Assembly (NCBI GenBank): GCA_020445745.1
Contig: JAGRGB010000186.1
Coordinates: forward strand, 1-64,000
Length of the DNA: 64,000 bases
DNA from: Rhodocyclaceae bacterium
GTDB taxonomy: Bacteria > Pseudomonadota > Gammaproteobacteria > Burkholderiales > Rhodocyclaceae
Direction: 5' to 3'
Shown here: positions 7,742 through 15,807 of the stretch, piece by piece
Layout: every line of letters begins with the position of its first letter
How positions within the stretch are numbered: the stretch's first letter is position 1
Made by a program: the position numbers and the translations under genes
The notes under the pieces: model-generated
What the model was told of the DNA's origin: nothing
Database searches by the model: none
What the model saw: the letters and a program-made list of their open reading frames with translations, nothing else

Positions 7742-8758
7742 ATGATCCGCAAACTGATTTCTTCCCTGCTCGCCGCCGGCGCGCTGGCCACGACCGCCTA
7801 CGCCGCGGATACCGAGCTGAACCTGTACACGGCGCGCCACTACCAGACCGACGAAGCCCTGTATGCCAACTTCACCAAGGCAACCGGCATCAAGATCAAC
7901 CGCATCGAAGGCAAGGAGGACGCACTTCTCGAGCGCATCAAGAACGAAGGCGACAACAGTCCGGCCGACGTCTTCATCACCGTAGATGCGTCGCGCCTGG
8001 CCAAGGCCGACGAACTGGGCATCTTCGCCCCGGTCGCGTCGAAGATGCTCGACGAGCGCATTCCAGCCCACCTGCGCTCGGATACCTGGTATGCCTTCTC
8101 GACCCGCGCCCGCGTGATCGTCTACAACAAGGCGGACGTCGATCCGGCCCTGGTTCAGAACTACGAGGATCTCGCCCGGCCCGAGCTGAGGGGCGTGGTC
8201 TGCACCCGCTCGGGCAGCCATCCCTACAACCTGTCCCTCGGCGCGGCGCTGATCCAGCACGATGGCGCGGAGGCCACCGAGAAGTGGGCGGCGGGTGTCG
8301 TCGCCAACTTCGCCCGCGATCCGCGCGGCGGCGATACCGATCAGATCCGCGCAGTGGCCGCCGGCGAGTGCGGCGTCGCGATCGCCAACAGCTACTACGT
8401 GGCCCGGCTGATCAACTCGACCAAGCCCGAAGATCAGAAAGTGATCAAGGCGGTCGGCATCATCTGGCCGAACCAGAAGACCTGGGGCACCCACGTCAAT
8501 GTCTCGGGCGGCGGCATGCTCAAGCACGCTCCGCACCGGCAAGCCGCGGTCAAGTTCCTGGAGTACCTGGCCTCGGACGAAGCCCAGGCCTATTTCGCCA
8601 ACGGCAACAACGAATGGCCGGCGGTGCCGACCGTCGAGATCAGCAATCCGGCGCTCGACTCGCTCGGCGACTTCCGCAGCGACGACCTGAACGTGGGTCT
8701 GCTGTCGAAGACCACGGCCGAAGCGCAGAAGATCTACGACCGGGCGGGCTATCGCTGA
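7742..8758 (+). CDS. futA: Fe(3+) ABC transporter periplasmic binding protein, FutA/IdiA type
   Basis: A 338-residue secreted binding protein. Residues 1-21 are a Sec signal peptide ending AYA|AD. The mature start ELNLYTARHYQTDEALY is the typical opening of ferric-iron binding proteins of the FutA/IdiA/FbpA group, and the closely spaced tyrosines later (NSYY) fit the iron site. It would deliver ferric iron to an inner-membrane permease and ATPase. Neither partner is encoded within the window: the next gene is a cobalamin adenosyltransferase. GAGGAG lies just upstream of the ATG. Expression is probably iron-repressed through the inverted repeat at 7445. Confidence 0.9.
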   Translation: MIRKLISSLLAAGALATTAYAADTELNLYTARHYQTDEALYANFTKATGIKINRIEGKEDALLERIKNEGDNSPADVFITVDASRLAKADELGIFAPVASKMLDERIPAHLRSDTWYAFSTRARVIVYNKADVDPALVQNYEDLARPELRGVVCTRSGSHPYNLSLGAALIQHDGAEATEKWAAGVVANFARDPRGGDTDQIRAVAAGECGVAIANSYYVARLINSTKPEDQKVIKAVGIIWPNQKTWGTHVNVSGGGMLKHAPHRQAAVKFLEYLASDEAQAYFANGNNEWPAVPTVEISNPALDSLGDFRSDDLNVGLLSKTTAEAQKIYDRAGYR

Positions 8759-8772
8759 GTCTGCGCTGACCG

Positions 8773-8795
8773 CCGGCGGCCACACTCCGCCGGCG
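8773..8795 (+). terminator. Hairpin after futA
   Basis: GCCGGCGG - 7 nt - CCGCCGGC forms a perfect 8-bp stem 14 bp after the futA stop. There is no following T-run, so it is a weak intrinsic terminator or an mRNA-stabilising end. Confidence 0.4.
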
Positions 8796-8907
8796 GGCCA
8801 CGCCGGGCACCCTCCCGGTCGATCCCGACCACCGGCCGGTCGGCGGTGCTGCGCAGTCGGCGGCCGTTTCGACGATAATCGATGATCGCCATTCGACGGA
8901 CACCGCC

Positions 8908-9459
8908 ATGGGCCATCGCCTCTCGAAGATCTACACGCGCACCGGGGACGCCGGGACAACCGGACTTGGCGACGGCAACCGCGTCTCGAAGAACAGCCTG
9001 CGCATCCACACGCTCGGCGAGATCGATGAACTGAACGCGGTAATCGGCGTGTTGCTGGCCGAGGAAATGCCGGCGGATATTCGCGAGCTGCTGACCGGCG
9101 TCCAGCACGACCTCTTCGACCTCGGCGGCGAAGTCTGCATTCCCGGCATGTCGATGATCTCCGCCGCCCAGGTCGGACGACTGGAATCCGAACTCGACCG
9201 CCTCAACGAGCCGCTGGAGATGTTGAAGGAGTTCATCCTGCCGGGCGGAAGCCGCCCGGCGGCACTCGCCCACCACGCGCGTACGGTGTGCCGGCGGGCG
9301 GAACGGGCGATCGTCGGCCTGTCGCAGGAGGAAGCGGTGAATGACGCGCCACGGCAATACCTGAACCGTCTGTCCGACCTGCTGTTCGTGCTCGGACGCG
9401 CGCTCAACCGGGCGGCCGGCCAGGGCGACGTGTTGTGGCACAAGGGCCGCAACGCCTGA
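8908..9459 (+). CDS. Cob(I)yrinic acid a,c-diamide/cobalamin adenosyltransferase, PduO type
   Basis: A 183-residue protein of the PduO family that transfers the 5'-deoxyadenosyl group of ATP to cob(I)alamin. The N-terminal ATP-binding loop YTRTGDAGTTGLGDG, the DELNAVIG helix, and the C-terminal ILPGG and HARTVCRRAER segments are all present and in order, with normal family length. No other cobalamin gene is nearby, so it likely salvages or activates cobalamin made or imported elsewhere. It stands alone between futA and a convergent Cache-domain gene. Confidence 0.93.
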   Translation: MGHRLSKIYTRTGDAGTTGLGDGNRVSKNSLRIHTLGEIDELNAVIGVLLAEEMPADIRELLTGVQHDLFDLGGEVCIPGMSMISAAQVGRLESELDRLNEPLEMLKEFILPGGSRPAALAHHARTVCRRAERAIVGLSQEEAVNDAPRQYLNRLSDLLFVLGRALNRAAGQGDVLWHKGRNA

Positions 9460-9498
9460 CCGCCAGTCGGACGGCCGGAGGCTGCGCGGACCTGGGCG

Positions 9499-9517
9499 AG
9501 GCCGCGGGCCGCGGCCT
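9499..9517. terminator. Hairpin between convergent genes
   Basis: AGGCCGCG-GGC-CGCGGCCT is a perfect 8-bp stem with a 3-nt loop, placed between the stop codons of the adenosyltransferase and the Cache-domain gene. No T-run follows on either strand. Confidence 0.4.
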
Positions 9518-9525
9518 GCGGGCCG

Positions 9526-10035
9526 TCAGCGGGCGAGGGAGTAGTAGCCGACGCCTACCATGTAGTCGCCGACCCGGCGAACCTCTGTCGTCTTGGGCTC
9601 GACCTTGTTGGTGACGCGGTTGAGCCACACATAATCGACGGTGCCCCGATCCTCACGCTTGACGGCGTCGAGCATCGCCTGGACGAAGGGCATCCCGGAA
9701 GCATCCCTGAGATCCAGCACCTGGTCGCCGACGATGGCTTCCGGTGCGCCACCGTAGGCATGCATGACACCGTCACCGATGCCGACCACGAACACGTAGA
9801 GATCGTTTTCGTGGAATTGGCCGGCCTGGTTGTTGAACGCGGCAAACGCCCGTGCCGCGCTGTTGTCCTGCATGTATTCGACGGCTCGATCGAGGAGCCG
9901 TCCGGCCTCGGCCGGCGCCGACCGATACACCGAGAAGCCCTGCTCGTCCTTCTGCGGCTGCAGCCGGCCGGCGGTCGCGGTGACTGCCGCGAGGCCCACC
10001 GCGGTGGCCAGCACCAGGGATTTCCAGTTCAACAT
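9526..10035 (-). CDS. Periplasmic single-Cache-domain protein
   Basis: A 169-residue protein with a Sec signal peptide (about 1-23) followed by one Cache-like ligand-binding domain. The signature runs from AVEYMQDNSAARAFAAFNN through YVFVVGIGDGVMHAYG to MVGVGYYSL at the C-terminus. Such domains usually sit outside chemoreceptors and sensor kinases; here there is no membrane anchor or signalling domain. It may be a free periplasmic ligand binder. A strong AAGGAGAAGG ribosome-binding site precedes the ATG. It diverges from the LysR gene across a 312-bp gap. Confidence 0.82.
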   Translation of the reverse strand: MLNWKSLVLATAVGLAAVTATAGRLQPQKDEQGFSVYRSAPAEAGRLLDRAVEYMQDNSAARAFAAFNNQAGQFHENDLYVFVVGIGDGVMHAYGGAPEAIVGDQVLDLRDASGMPFVQAMLDAVKREDRGTVDYVWLNRVTNKVEPKTTEVRRVGDYMVGVGYYSLAR

Positions 10036-10347
10036 TTCCTTCTCCTTCGATTAGCAGATTCGTCGGCCTTGGAGCGGCCATCGGATGCCCGCCACGCTAT
10101 CTATGCTGCTTCGCAGCATGCCCGATGGGCAGCACGGTCCGTCTCCTATCCAGAAAATGCCATTCCGCAGCCACCCCTACATTGGTCGACTCCATGCGGA
10201 TTTGCAGAATTTTTTTAGGATAGGCGCCACACTCGCAGATCAGGACGAGCGTGGCGAGTCACTCCGCGTCAGAGCGGAATGTAAACATCTTACTGCAACG
10301 CAACAAGCGAAATCGGGTGACGCATCGATTTAGAGAAACTAATCTGT
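10036..10347. other. Intergenic region with a hairpin and AT-rich promoter-like segment
   Basis: This 312-bp gap separates the Cache gene (-) and the LysR gene (+). At 10103-10119 a perfect hairpin ATGCTGC-TTC-GCAGCAT is enclosed by an outer pair CCATCGG (10078-10084) and CCGATGG (10122-10128). An AT-rich stretch with a T-run follows around 10200-10222, and TCCGC-6-GCGGA lies near 10262. I see no coding sequence with a plausible start in it. Confidence 0.5.
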
Positions 10348-11316
10348 ATGTCCATGAAGACCCGCATGCCACCATTGCACGCGCTGCGAGCATTCGAAGC
10401 CGCCGCCCGCCACTTGAGCTTCAAGCAGGCCGCCAGCGAGCTGCACGTGACCCCCGGTGCGGTCAGCCAGCAGATCAAGCTGGTCGAAGAACAGCTGGGC
10501 GTCACGCTGTTCATCCGGCGAACCCGGACGGTCGAGCTCACCGACGAGGCACGCACGATGCTGCCGCTGCTGCGTCAGGCGCTGGCGCAACTGGCCGCCG
10601 CGATCGAGGCTACCGCACACGCCAGCCCCTCCGGCCGACTCGCGGTGTGCGCGCCACCTTCGTTCGCCGCGCGATGGCTCGTTCCCCGTCTGCCGTCGTT
10701 CACCGGGGCCTACCCGGAGGTGGACCTGCACCTGTCCACCAGCCTGCAGACGATCGACAAGCGCAACATGGGTGAGCAGGCCGAAGCGTCGCAGCCGACC
10801 GTCGACGCCGACATCCTGGTGCGCTTCGGGGGCGGCGATTATCCAGGCTGGATCACCGAGCGGCTGCTGACACCGTCCTATGTTCCGGTATGCGCACCCT
10901 CACGGCTCGCAGGCGAGCATCCGCTGAAGGAGCCGGCCGACCTGAAGTGGCATCCTCTGATCCATGACGACACGCTGCCGGATCTCGAAGACCGGCCCAC
11001 CTGGCTGCAATGGCTGGCGCTGGCCGGCGTCCCTGACCTGCCGACCAGACGCGGCCCCCATTTCGACGACCCCGGTCTGGTGGTGGCATCGGCGATGGCG
11101 GGCCATGGGGTGGCCCTCGCGGCGAGACCACTGGTCAGCGCGGAGGTCGCCGCAGGCCGCCTGTGCATGCCCTTCGCGCTCGCGATACCGTCGCGCTTCG
11201 CGTATTTCGTCTGCCAGCCGGCGGCGATCGCGGCGAGGCCCGCTGCGGCAGCCTTTCGCCGCTGGATCGTCGACCTGGCGGGCCGCGAATTGCTCGCCGA
11301 GACCGGCGCAGACTGA
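10348..11316 (+). CDS. LysR-family transcriptional regulator, GcvA-like
   Basis: A 322-residue regulator with an N-terminal winged helix-turn-helix (about 8-67; HALRAFEAAARHLSFKQAASELHVTPGAVSQQ is spread over the recognition region) and a C-terminal periplasmic-binding-protein-like effector domain (about 95-300). The N-terminus is of the GcvA/AmpR subgroup. It lies on the same strand as, and 177 bp before, dctP-dctQ-dctM, and is the natural candidate to control that transporter, but LysR proteins also often regulate the divergent gene (here the Cache protein). The start could be Met1, Met3 or Met7. Confidence 0.9.
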   Translation: MSMKTRMPPLHALRAFEAAARHLSFKQAASELHVTPGAVSQQIKLVEEQLGVTLFIRRTRTVELTDEARTMLPLLRQALAQLAAAIEATAHASPSGRLAVCAPPSFAARWLVPRLPSFTGAYPEVDLHLSTSLQTIDKRNMGEQAEASQPTVDADILVRFGGGDYPGWITERLLTPSYVPVCAPSRLAGEHPLKEPADLKWHPLIHDDTLPDLEDRPTWLQWLALAGVPDLPTRRGPHFDDPGLVVASAMAGHGVALAARPLVSAEVAAGRLCMPFALAIPSRFAYFVCQPAAIAARPAAAAFRRWIVDLAGRELLAETGAD

Positions 11317-11353
11317 GGCCAGCGGCAGCCGCCGGGCGTCTGCGGCAAGCCGC

Positions 11354-11369
11354 TACGTGACATCACGTA
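11354..11369. promoter_or_regulatory. Operator-like palindrome upstream of dctPQM
   Basis: TACGTGA-ca-TCACGTA is a perfect inverted repeat of 7-bp arms, 125 bp before the dctP start and just after the LysR stop. It is a plausible binding site for a dimeric regulator; which one is unknown. Confidence 0.45.
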
Positions 11370-11493
11370 TTTCCTTTCGGGGTGCTATGAACAATTATTC
11401 AGTCACGCACTGCGAGATTTGCTTCGCACTGCCCGCCGCCCCCGGGACGGGGCGGTACGACGCAACGATTGAAATGTTTCTGGAGGAGAGGAA

Positions 11494-12492
11494 ATGCGCA
11501 AGCAAGTATTCGCGCTCGCAGCCGCACTGGCACTGGCCGGCACCGCAACCGTGGCACAGGCCAACTGCGATCCGGGCGAGGAGGTGATCAAGTTCAGCCA
11601 CGTCACCAATACCGACAAGCATCCGAAGGGCATTGCCGCCACCCTGCTGGAGAAGCGCGTCAACGAGGAAATGAACGGCAAGGCCTGCATGCAGGTATTC
11701 CCGAACTCGAGCCTCTACAACGACGACAAGGTGCTCGAAGCGATGCTCGCCGGCGACGTGCAGCTGGCTGCCCCGTCGCTGTCGAAGTTCGAGAAGTACA
11801 CCAAGAAGTTCCGCATCTTCGACTTGCCCTTCCTGTTCAAGGACATCGACGCGGTGGATCGCTTCCAGAACTCGGAGGACGGCGAAAAGCTGATGAACTC
11901 GATGAAGCGCCGCGGCCTGGTCGGCCTGGCCTTCTGGCATAACGGCATGAAGCAGCTCTCGGCCAACAAGCCGCTGATCAAGCCGGAAGACGCCAAGGGG
12001 CTGAAATTCCGCGTGCAGGCGTCCGACGTACTGGTCGCGCAGTTCGAGCAACTAGGCGCCAACCCGCAGAAGATGGCGTTCAGCGAAGTCTATGGCGCGC
12101 TGCAGACGAAGACCATCGACGGTTGCGAAAACCCCTGGTCCAACATCTACGGTCAGAAGTTCTTCGAGGTCCAGGACGGCATCACCGAGACCAACCACGG
12201 CCTACTCGACTATCTGGTGGTCGCCTCCACCGAATGGCTCGACGGCCTCAAGCCCGACGTGCGCGATCAGTTCCTGAAGATCCTCAAGGAAGTCACCGAA
12301 ACCCGCAACGGCGAGGTCAAGAAGGTCGACGAGGACAACAAGCAGAAAGTCGCCGACGCCGGCTCGACGATCCGCACCCTCACCGACGATCAACGCCAGG
12401 CCTGGGTGGACGCGATGAAGCCGGTGTGGAAGAAGTTCGAGAAGGACATCGGCTCCGATCTGCTGGAAGCCGCGCAAAAGGCGAACATGTAA
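11494..12492 (+). CDS. dctP: TRAP transporter substrate-binding protein DctP
   Basis: A 332-residue periplasmic binding protein. Residues 1-23 are a Sec signal peptide (MRKQVFALAAALALAGTATVAQA). The mature protein has the DctP fold: IKFSHVTNTDKHPKG near the start, then EAMLAGDVQLAAPS, and the substrate carboxylate-binding arginine in the conserved KGLKFRVQAS strand. It captures an organic acid, most likely a C4-dicarboxylate by similarity, and hands it to the membrane subunits encoded directly downstream. GGAGGAGAGG precedes the ATG. The substrate itself is inferred from family only. Confidence 0.93.
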   Translation: MRKQVFALAAALALAGTATVAQANCDPGEEVIKFSHVTNTDKHPKGIAATLLEKRVNEEMNGKACMQVFPNSSLYNDDKVLEAMLAGDVQLAAPSLSKFEKYTKKFRIFDLPFLFKDIDAVDRFQNSEDGEKLMNSMKRRGLVGLAFWHNGMKQLSANKPLIKPEDAKGLKFRVQASDVLVAQFEQLGANPQKMAFSEVYGALQTKTIDGCENPWSNIYGQKFFEVQDGITETNHGLLDYLVVASTEWLDGLKPDVRDQFLKILKEVTETRNGEVKKVDEDNKQKVADAGSTIRTLTDDQRQAWVDAMKPVWKKFEKDIGSDLLEAAQKANM

Positions 12493-12595
12493 TCGAAACC
12501 GGACAGGGGCGGCCACGTCCCTGTACGCCGTAACCAGAGTGCGCGTGGGCCGAGGTTCGACGCGCACATTTTTTGTCCGCAACCAGGAGAGGAGC

Positions 12596-13285
12596 ATGAG
12601 CGGCGCGCAGACTCAGAGCGGCTTCGGCAGGCTCGTCGACCATATCGAAGAAACCTTCATCGCGATCACGCTGGGCTTGATGACGGTCATCACGTTCGCC
12701 AACGTGATCGCCCGCTACGTTTTCAACGCCAACATACTTTGGGCGCTCGAGGCGACGGTCAATCTATTCGCGTGGCTGGTGCTGGTGGGCGCCTCCTACG
12801 GCGTCAAGAAGACCTTCCACATCGGCGTGGACGTCGTCATCAACATGGTGCCGGCACCGGTCAAGAAGCTGCTGGCGATTCTCGCTGTGGCAGCCTGCAT
12901 CGCCTTTTCGCTGCTCCTGCTGAAGGGTGCATGGGACTACTGGTATCCGTTTGCGACCAAGCAGGCGTGGTACGAGACCGACGACCTGCCGATGCCGGAA
13001 TTCCTGCGCTTCATCGAGCCACTGCTCAACGAAGGCGAGGCCTACGAGAAGCTGCCCCGCTTCATCCCCTATTTCGCGCTTCCGCTGGGGATGTTTCTGC
13101 TGACGGTACGCTTCCTGATCGCCGGCTGGCAGGTGATCAGCAATCAGCGCGACTCGGTGATCGCCGCCCACGAGGTCGAGGAGATGATCGAAGAGGTCGT
13201 CGACGCCCACGCCGACGGCCCCCATCACAACCAGGAACGAGCGCTGGCCCAGTCCCAGGCTGCCCGGAAAGACAAGGAGAACTGA
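12596..13285 (+). CDS. dctQ: TRAP transporter small membrane subunit DctQ
   Basis: A 229-residue inner-membrane protein with four predicted membrane spans (about 22-44, 55-75, 92-112 and 160-182). The family motif region NVIARYVFNANILWALEATVN and SYGVKKTFHIGVDV is present. It is longer than many DctQ proteins because of a loop between spans 3 and 4 and a charged C-terminal tail rich in Glu, His and Gln. The ATG at 12596 has AGGAGAGGAG just upstream; an open frame to 12539 is ignored. dctM follows after 3 bp. Confidence 0.92.
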   Translation: MSGAQTQSGFGRLVDHIEETFIAITLGLMTVITFANVIARYVFNANILWALEATVNLFAWLVLVGASYGVKKTFHIGVDVVINMVPAPVKKLLAILAVAACIAFSLLLLKGAWDYWYPFATKQAWYETDDLPMPEFLRFIEPLLNEGEAYEKLPRFIPYFALPLGMFLLTVRFLIAGWQVISNQRDSVIAAHEVEEMIEEVVDAHADGPHHNQERALAQSQAARKDKEN

Positions 13286-13288
13286 TCC

Positions 13289-14650
13289 ATGGACATCGCC
13301 ATCCTCTTCGGCATGGTCGTCGGCTTCATGCTGATCGGCGTGCCGATCGCCATCTCGCTGGGCCTTTCGAGCATCCTGTTCCTGATGATGCATTCGGACG
13401 CGTCGCTGTCCTCGGTGGCCCAGACCCTGTTTTCCGCGTTCGACAGCCACTATACGCTGCTGGCCATCCCGTTCTTCATCCTCGCCTCCAGCTTCATGTC
13501 CACGGGCGGCGTCGCCAACCGCATCATCCGCTTCGCGATCGCGATGGTCGGCTCGATCCGCGGCGGCCTCGGCATCGCCTCGGTGATCGCGTGCATGATG
13601 TTCGCCGCGCTGTCGGGGTCGTCGCCGGCCACGGTCGTGGCGATCGGCTCGATCGTCATCGCCGGCATGGTGCAGGCGGGTTACAGGAAGGAATTCGCCG
13701 CGGGACTGATCTGCAACGCGGGAACCCTAGGCATCCTGATCCCGCCGTCGATCGTGATGGTGGTGTATTCCGCCGCCACCGACGTCTCGGTCGGCCGCAT
13801 GTTCCTCGGCGGCGTGATCCCGGGCCTGCTGGCCGGGCTGATGCTGATGGCGGCGATCTATTTCGTCGCACGCAAGAAGAACCTGCCCGCAGCGCCGTTC
13901 CCGGGTTGGGGCGAGGTCGCCGCCGCGGCCCGTGACGCGTCCTGGGGCCTGTTCCTGATCATCATCATCCTCGGCGGAATCTACGGCGGCATCTTCACGC
14001 CGACCGAGGCGGCCGCAGTGGCCGCGGTCTACGCCTTTCTGATCGCGAACTACATCTACAAGGACATGGGGCCGTTCTCGGACACCGGCAACCGCAGCAA
14101 CTTCCTGCTGAAGGGCATCGCCGTGCTGTGGCACAAGGACACCAAGCACACCCTGTTCGAGGCCGGCAAGCTCACCGTCATGCTGATGCTGGTGATCGCC
14201 AACGCGATCATCCTGAAGCACGTGCTGACCGAGGAGCGGATCCCGCAGGCGATCACCGAGGCGATGCTGTCCGCCGGCTTCGGACCGATCACCTTCCTGA
14301 TCGTGGTGAACGTCCTGCTGCTGATCGGCGGGCAGTTCATGGAACCGTCCGGCCTGCTGATCATCGTCGCACCGCTGGTGTTCCCGATCGCGATCCAGTT
14401 GGGCATCGATCCGATCCATCTCGGCATCATCATGGTGGTCAACATGGAGATCGGCATGATCACGCCGCCGGTGGGACTGAACCTGTTCGTCACCGCAGGG
14501 GTCGCGCAGATGTCGGTGATGAACGTGGTCAGGGCGGCGGCACCGTGGGTCGCGATCATGTTCGCGTTCCTGATCATCGTCACCTATGTGCCCTTCGTCT
14601 CGACCTGGCTGCCGACGCTGATGATGGGACCGGAGATCATCACCAACTGA
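13289..14650 (+). CDS. dctM: TRAP transporter large permease subunit DctM
   Basis: A 453-residue polytopic inner-membrane protein, the transport channel of the TRAP system, driven by the sodium or proton gradient. It begins with a hydrophobic span and shows the family landmarks: FFILASSFMSTGGVANRI, the ALSGSSPATVVAIG discontinuous helix, GTLGILIPPS, and GMITPPVGLNLFV near the C-terminus. It completes the dctP-dctQ-dctM operon, and the stop lies 35 bp from the convergent dinB stop. Confidence 0.95.
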   Translation: MDIAILFGMVVGFMLIGVPIAISLGLSSILFLMMHSDASLSSVAQTLFSAFDSHYTLLAIPFFILASSFMSTGGVANRIIRFAIAMVGSIRGGLGIASVIACMMFAALSGSSPATVVAIGSIVIAGMVQAGYRKEFAAGLICNAGTLGILIPPSIVMVVYSAATDVSVGRMFLGGVIPGLLAGLMLMAAIYFVARKKNLPAAPFPGWGEVAAAARDASWGLFLIIIILGGIYGGIFTPTEAAAVAAVYAFLIANYIYKDMGPFSDTGNRSNFLLKGIAVLWHKDTKHTLFEAGKLTVMLMLVIANAIILKHVLTEERIPQAITEAMLSAGFGPITFLIVVNVLLLIGGQFMEPSGLLIIVAPLVFPIAIQLGIDPIHLGIIMVVNMEIGMITPPVGLNLFVTAGVAQMSVMNVVRAAAPWVAIMFAFLIIVTYVPFVSTWLPTLMMGPEIITN

Positions 14651-14685
14651 CCCCGTGACGATTGTTGCCGGGCGGCCGGCGCGGT

Positions 14686-15753
14686 TCAGTCGAACAGCGC
14701 CAGTTGCCCGGCATTTTCGTCCACCGCCCGCAGGCGGACGCCGACGCCCAGCAGGCGCACCGGGCGGCCATGCCGGCGCCAGCCGTCGCCCAGCAGTTCC
14801 AGGCAACGCGGCAGCTGCACGCCGCAAGCCGGGCCCTCGGCAGTCGTGTGCCGGAAGTCGTCGAAGCGGATCTTGACGAAGAGCTTCTCGACATCCGGCG
14901 CACCGGCCCGTTTCAGGCGCTGCTCGAGTTCGCCGACGAGCGCCGGCAGCGCTTCCCGGCAGGCGTCGAGATGCGGCAGGTCGCGCGCATAGGTGGTCTC
15001 CACCGACAGCGACTTGCGACGCGAGCGCGGCACCACCGGGCGCGGATCCTCGCCTCGGCACAGGCGATACAGGCGGGCACCGAAGCTGCCGAAGCGAATG
15101 CCGAGCTCGGCCTCCGACCAGCGCCGCAGATCACCACAGGTGCCGACGCCGAGGCCGTTGAGCTTTTCGGCGGTGACCTTGCCGACACCGTGGATGCGCG
15201 TGACCGGCAACGCCGCGACGAAGCCGTCGACCTCTTGCGGACGCACGACGAACTGGCCGTCCGGCTTGTTCCAGTCGCTCGCCACCTTGGCCAGGAACTT
15301 GTTCGGCGCGATGCCGGCCGAGGCGGTGATGCCGACCTCGGCACGGATCCGGCGGCGGATCTCCTCGGCCATCAGGCTGGCGCTTCCCCGGCACAGGCCG
15401 ACGCCGGTGACGTCGAGATAGGCCTCGTCGAGCGAAAGCGGCTCCACCAGCGCGGTGAATTCCCGATAGATCGCAAGGATCCGGCGCGATGCCTCGCGGT
15501 AGGCGTCGAAACGCGGGCGCAGCAGGATCAGTTGCGGGCACAGCCTGAGGGCCTGTGCGGTGGACATCGCCGAATGGACGCCGAAGGCCCGTGCCTCGTA
15601 GTTGCACGTCGCGATCACACCGCGCGCTTCCGGGCGGCCGCCGACCCCCACCGGCCGGCCGGCCAGCGACGGATCGTCGCGCACTTCGATCGCCGCGTAG
15701 AAGCAGTCGCAATCGCAGTGGATGATCTTGCGGCTCACGCCATCGGGAAGCAT
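14686..15753 (-). CDS. dinB: DNA polymerase IV (Y-family translesion polymerase)
   Basis: A 355-residue Y-family polymerase for lesion bypass. The catalytic acids are Asp14 in HCDCDCFYA and Asp109/Glu110 in SLDEAYLD. The helix-hairpin-helix IHGVGKVTAEKL and the little-finger domain (about 240-345) follow. The C-terminus QLALFD is a textbook sliding-clamp binding peptide. The usual HVDMDCF is HCDCDCF here, unusual but not at catalytic positions. A GTG at 15738 is an alternative start that would match the E. coli N-terminus. I see no convincing LexA box upstream. Confidence 0.95.
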   Translation of the reverse strand: MLPDGVSRKIIHCDCDCFYAAIEVRDDPSLAGRPVGVGGRPEARGVIATCNYEARAFGVHSAMSTAQALRLCPQLILLRPRFDAYREASRRILAIYREFTALVEPLSLDEAYLDVTGVGLCRGSASLMAEEIRRRIRAEVGITASAGIAPNKFLAKVASDWNKPDGQFVVRPQEVDGFVAALPVTRIHGVGKVTAEKLNGLGVGTCGDLRRWSEAELGIRFGSFGARLYRLCRGEDPRPVVPRSRRKSLSVETTYARDLPHLDACREALPALVGELEQRLKRAGAPDVEKLFVKIRFDDFRHTTAEGPACGVQLPRCLELLGDGWRRHGRPVRLLGVGVRLRAVDENAGQLALFD

Positions 15754-15807
15754 GCGCAGGCCGCGGCGGGGCGCCGGCGGCGGCCGTCGCTCCGGCGCGA
15801 GGGCCGG

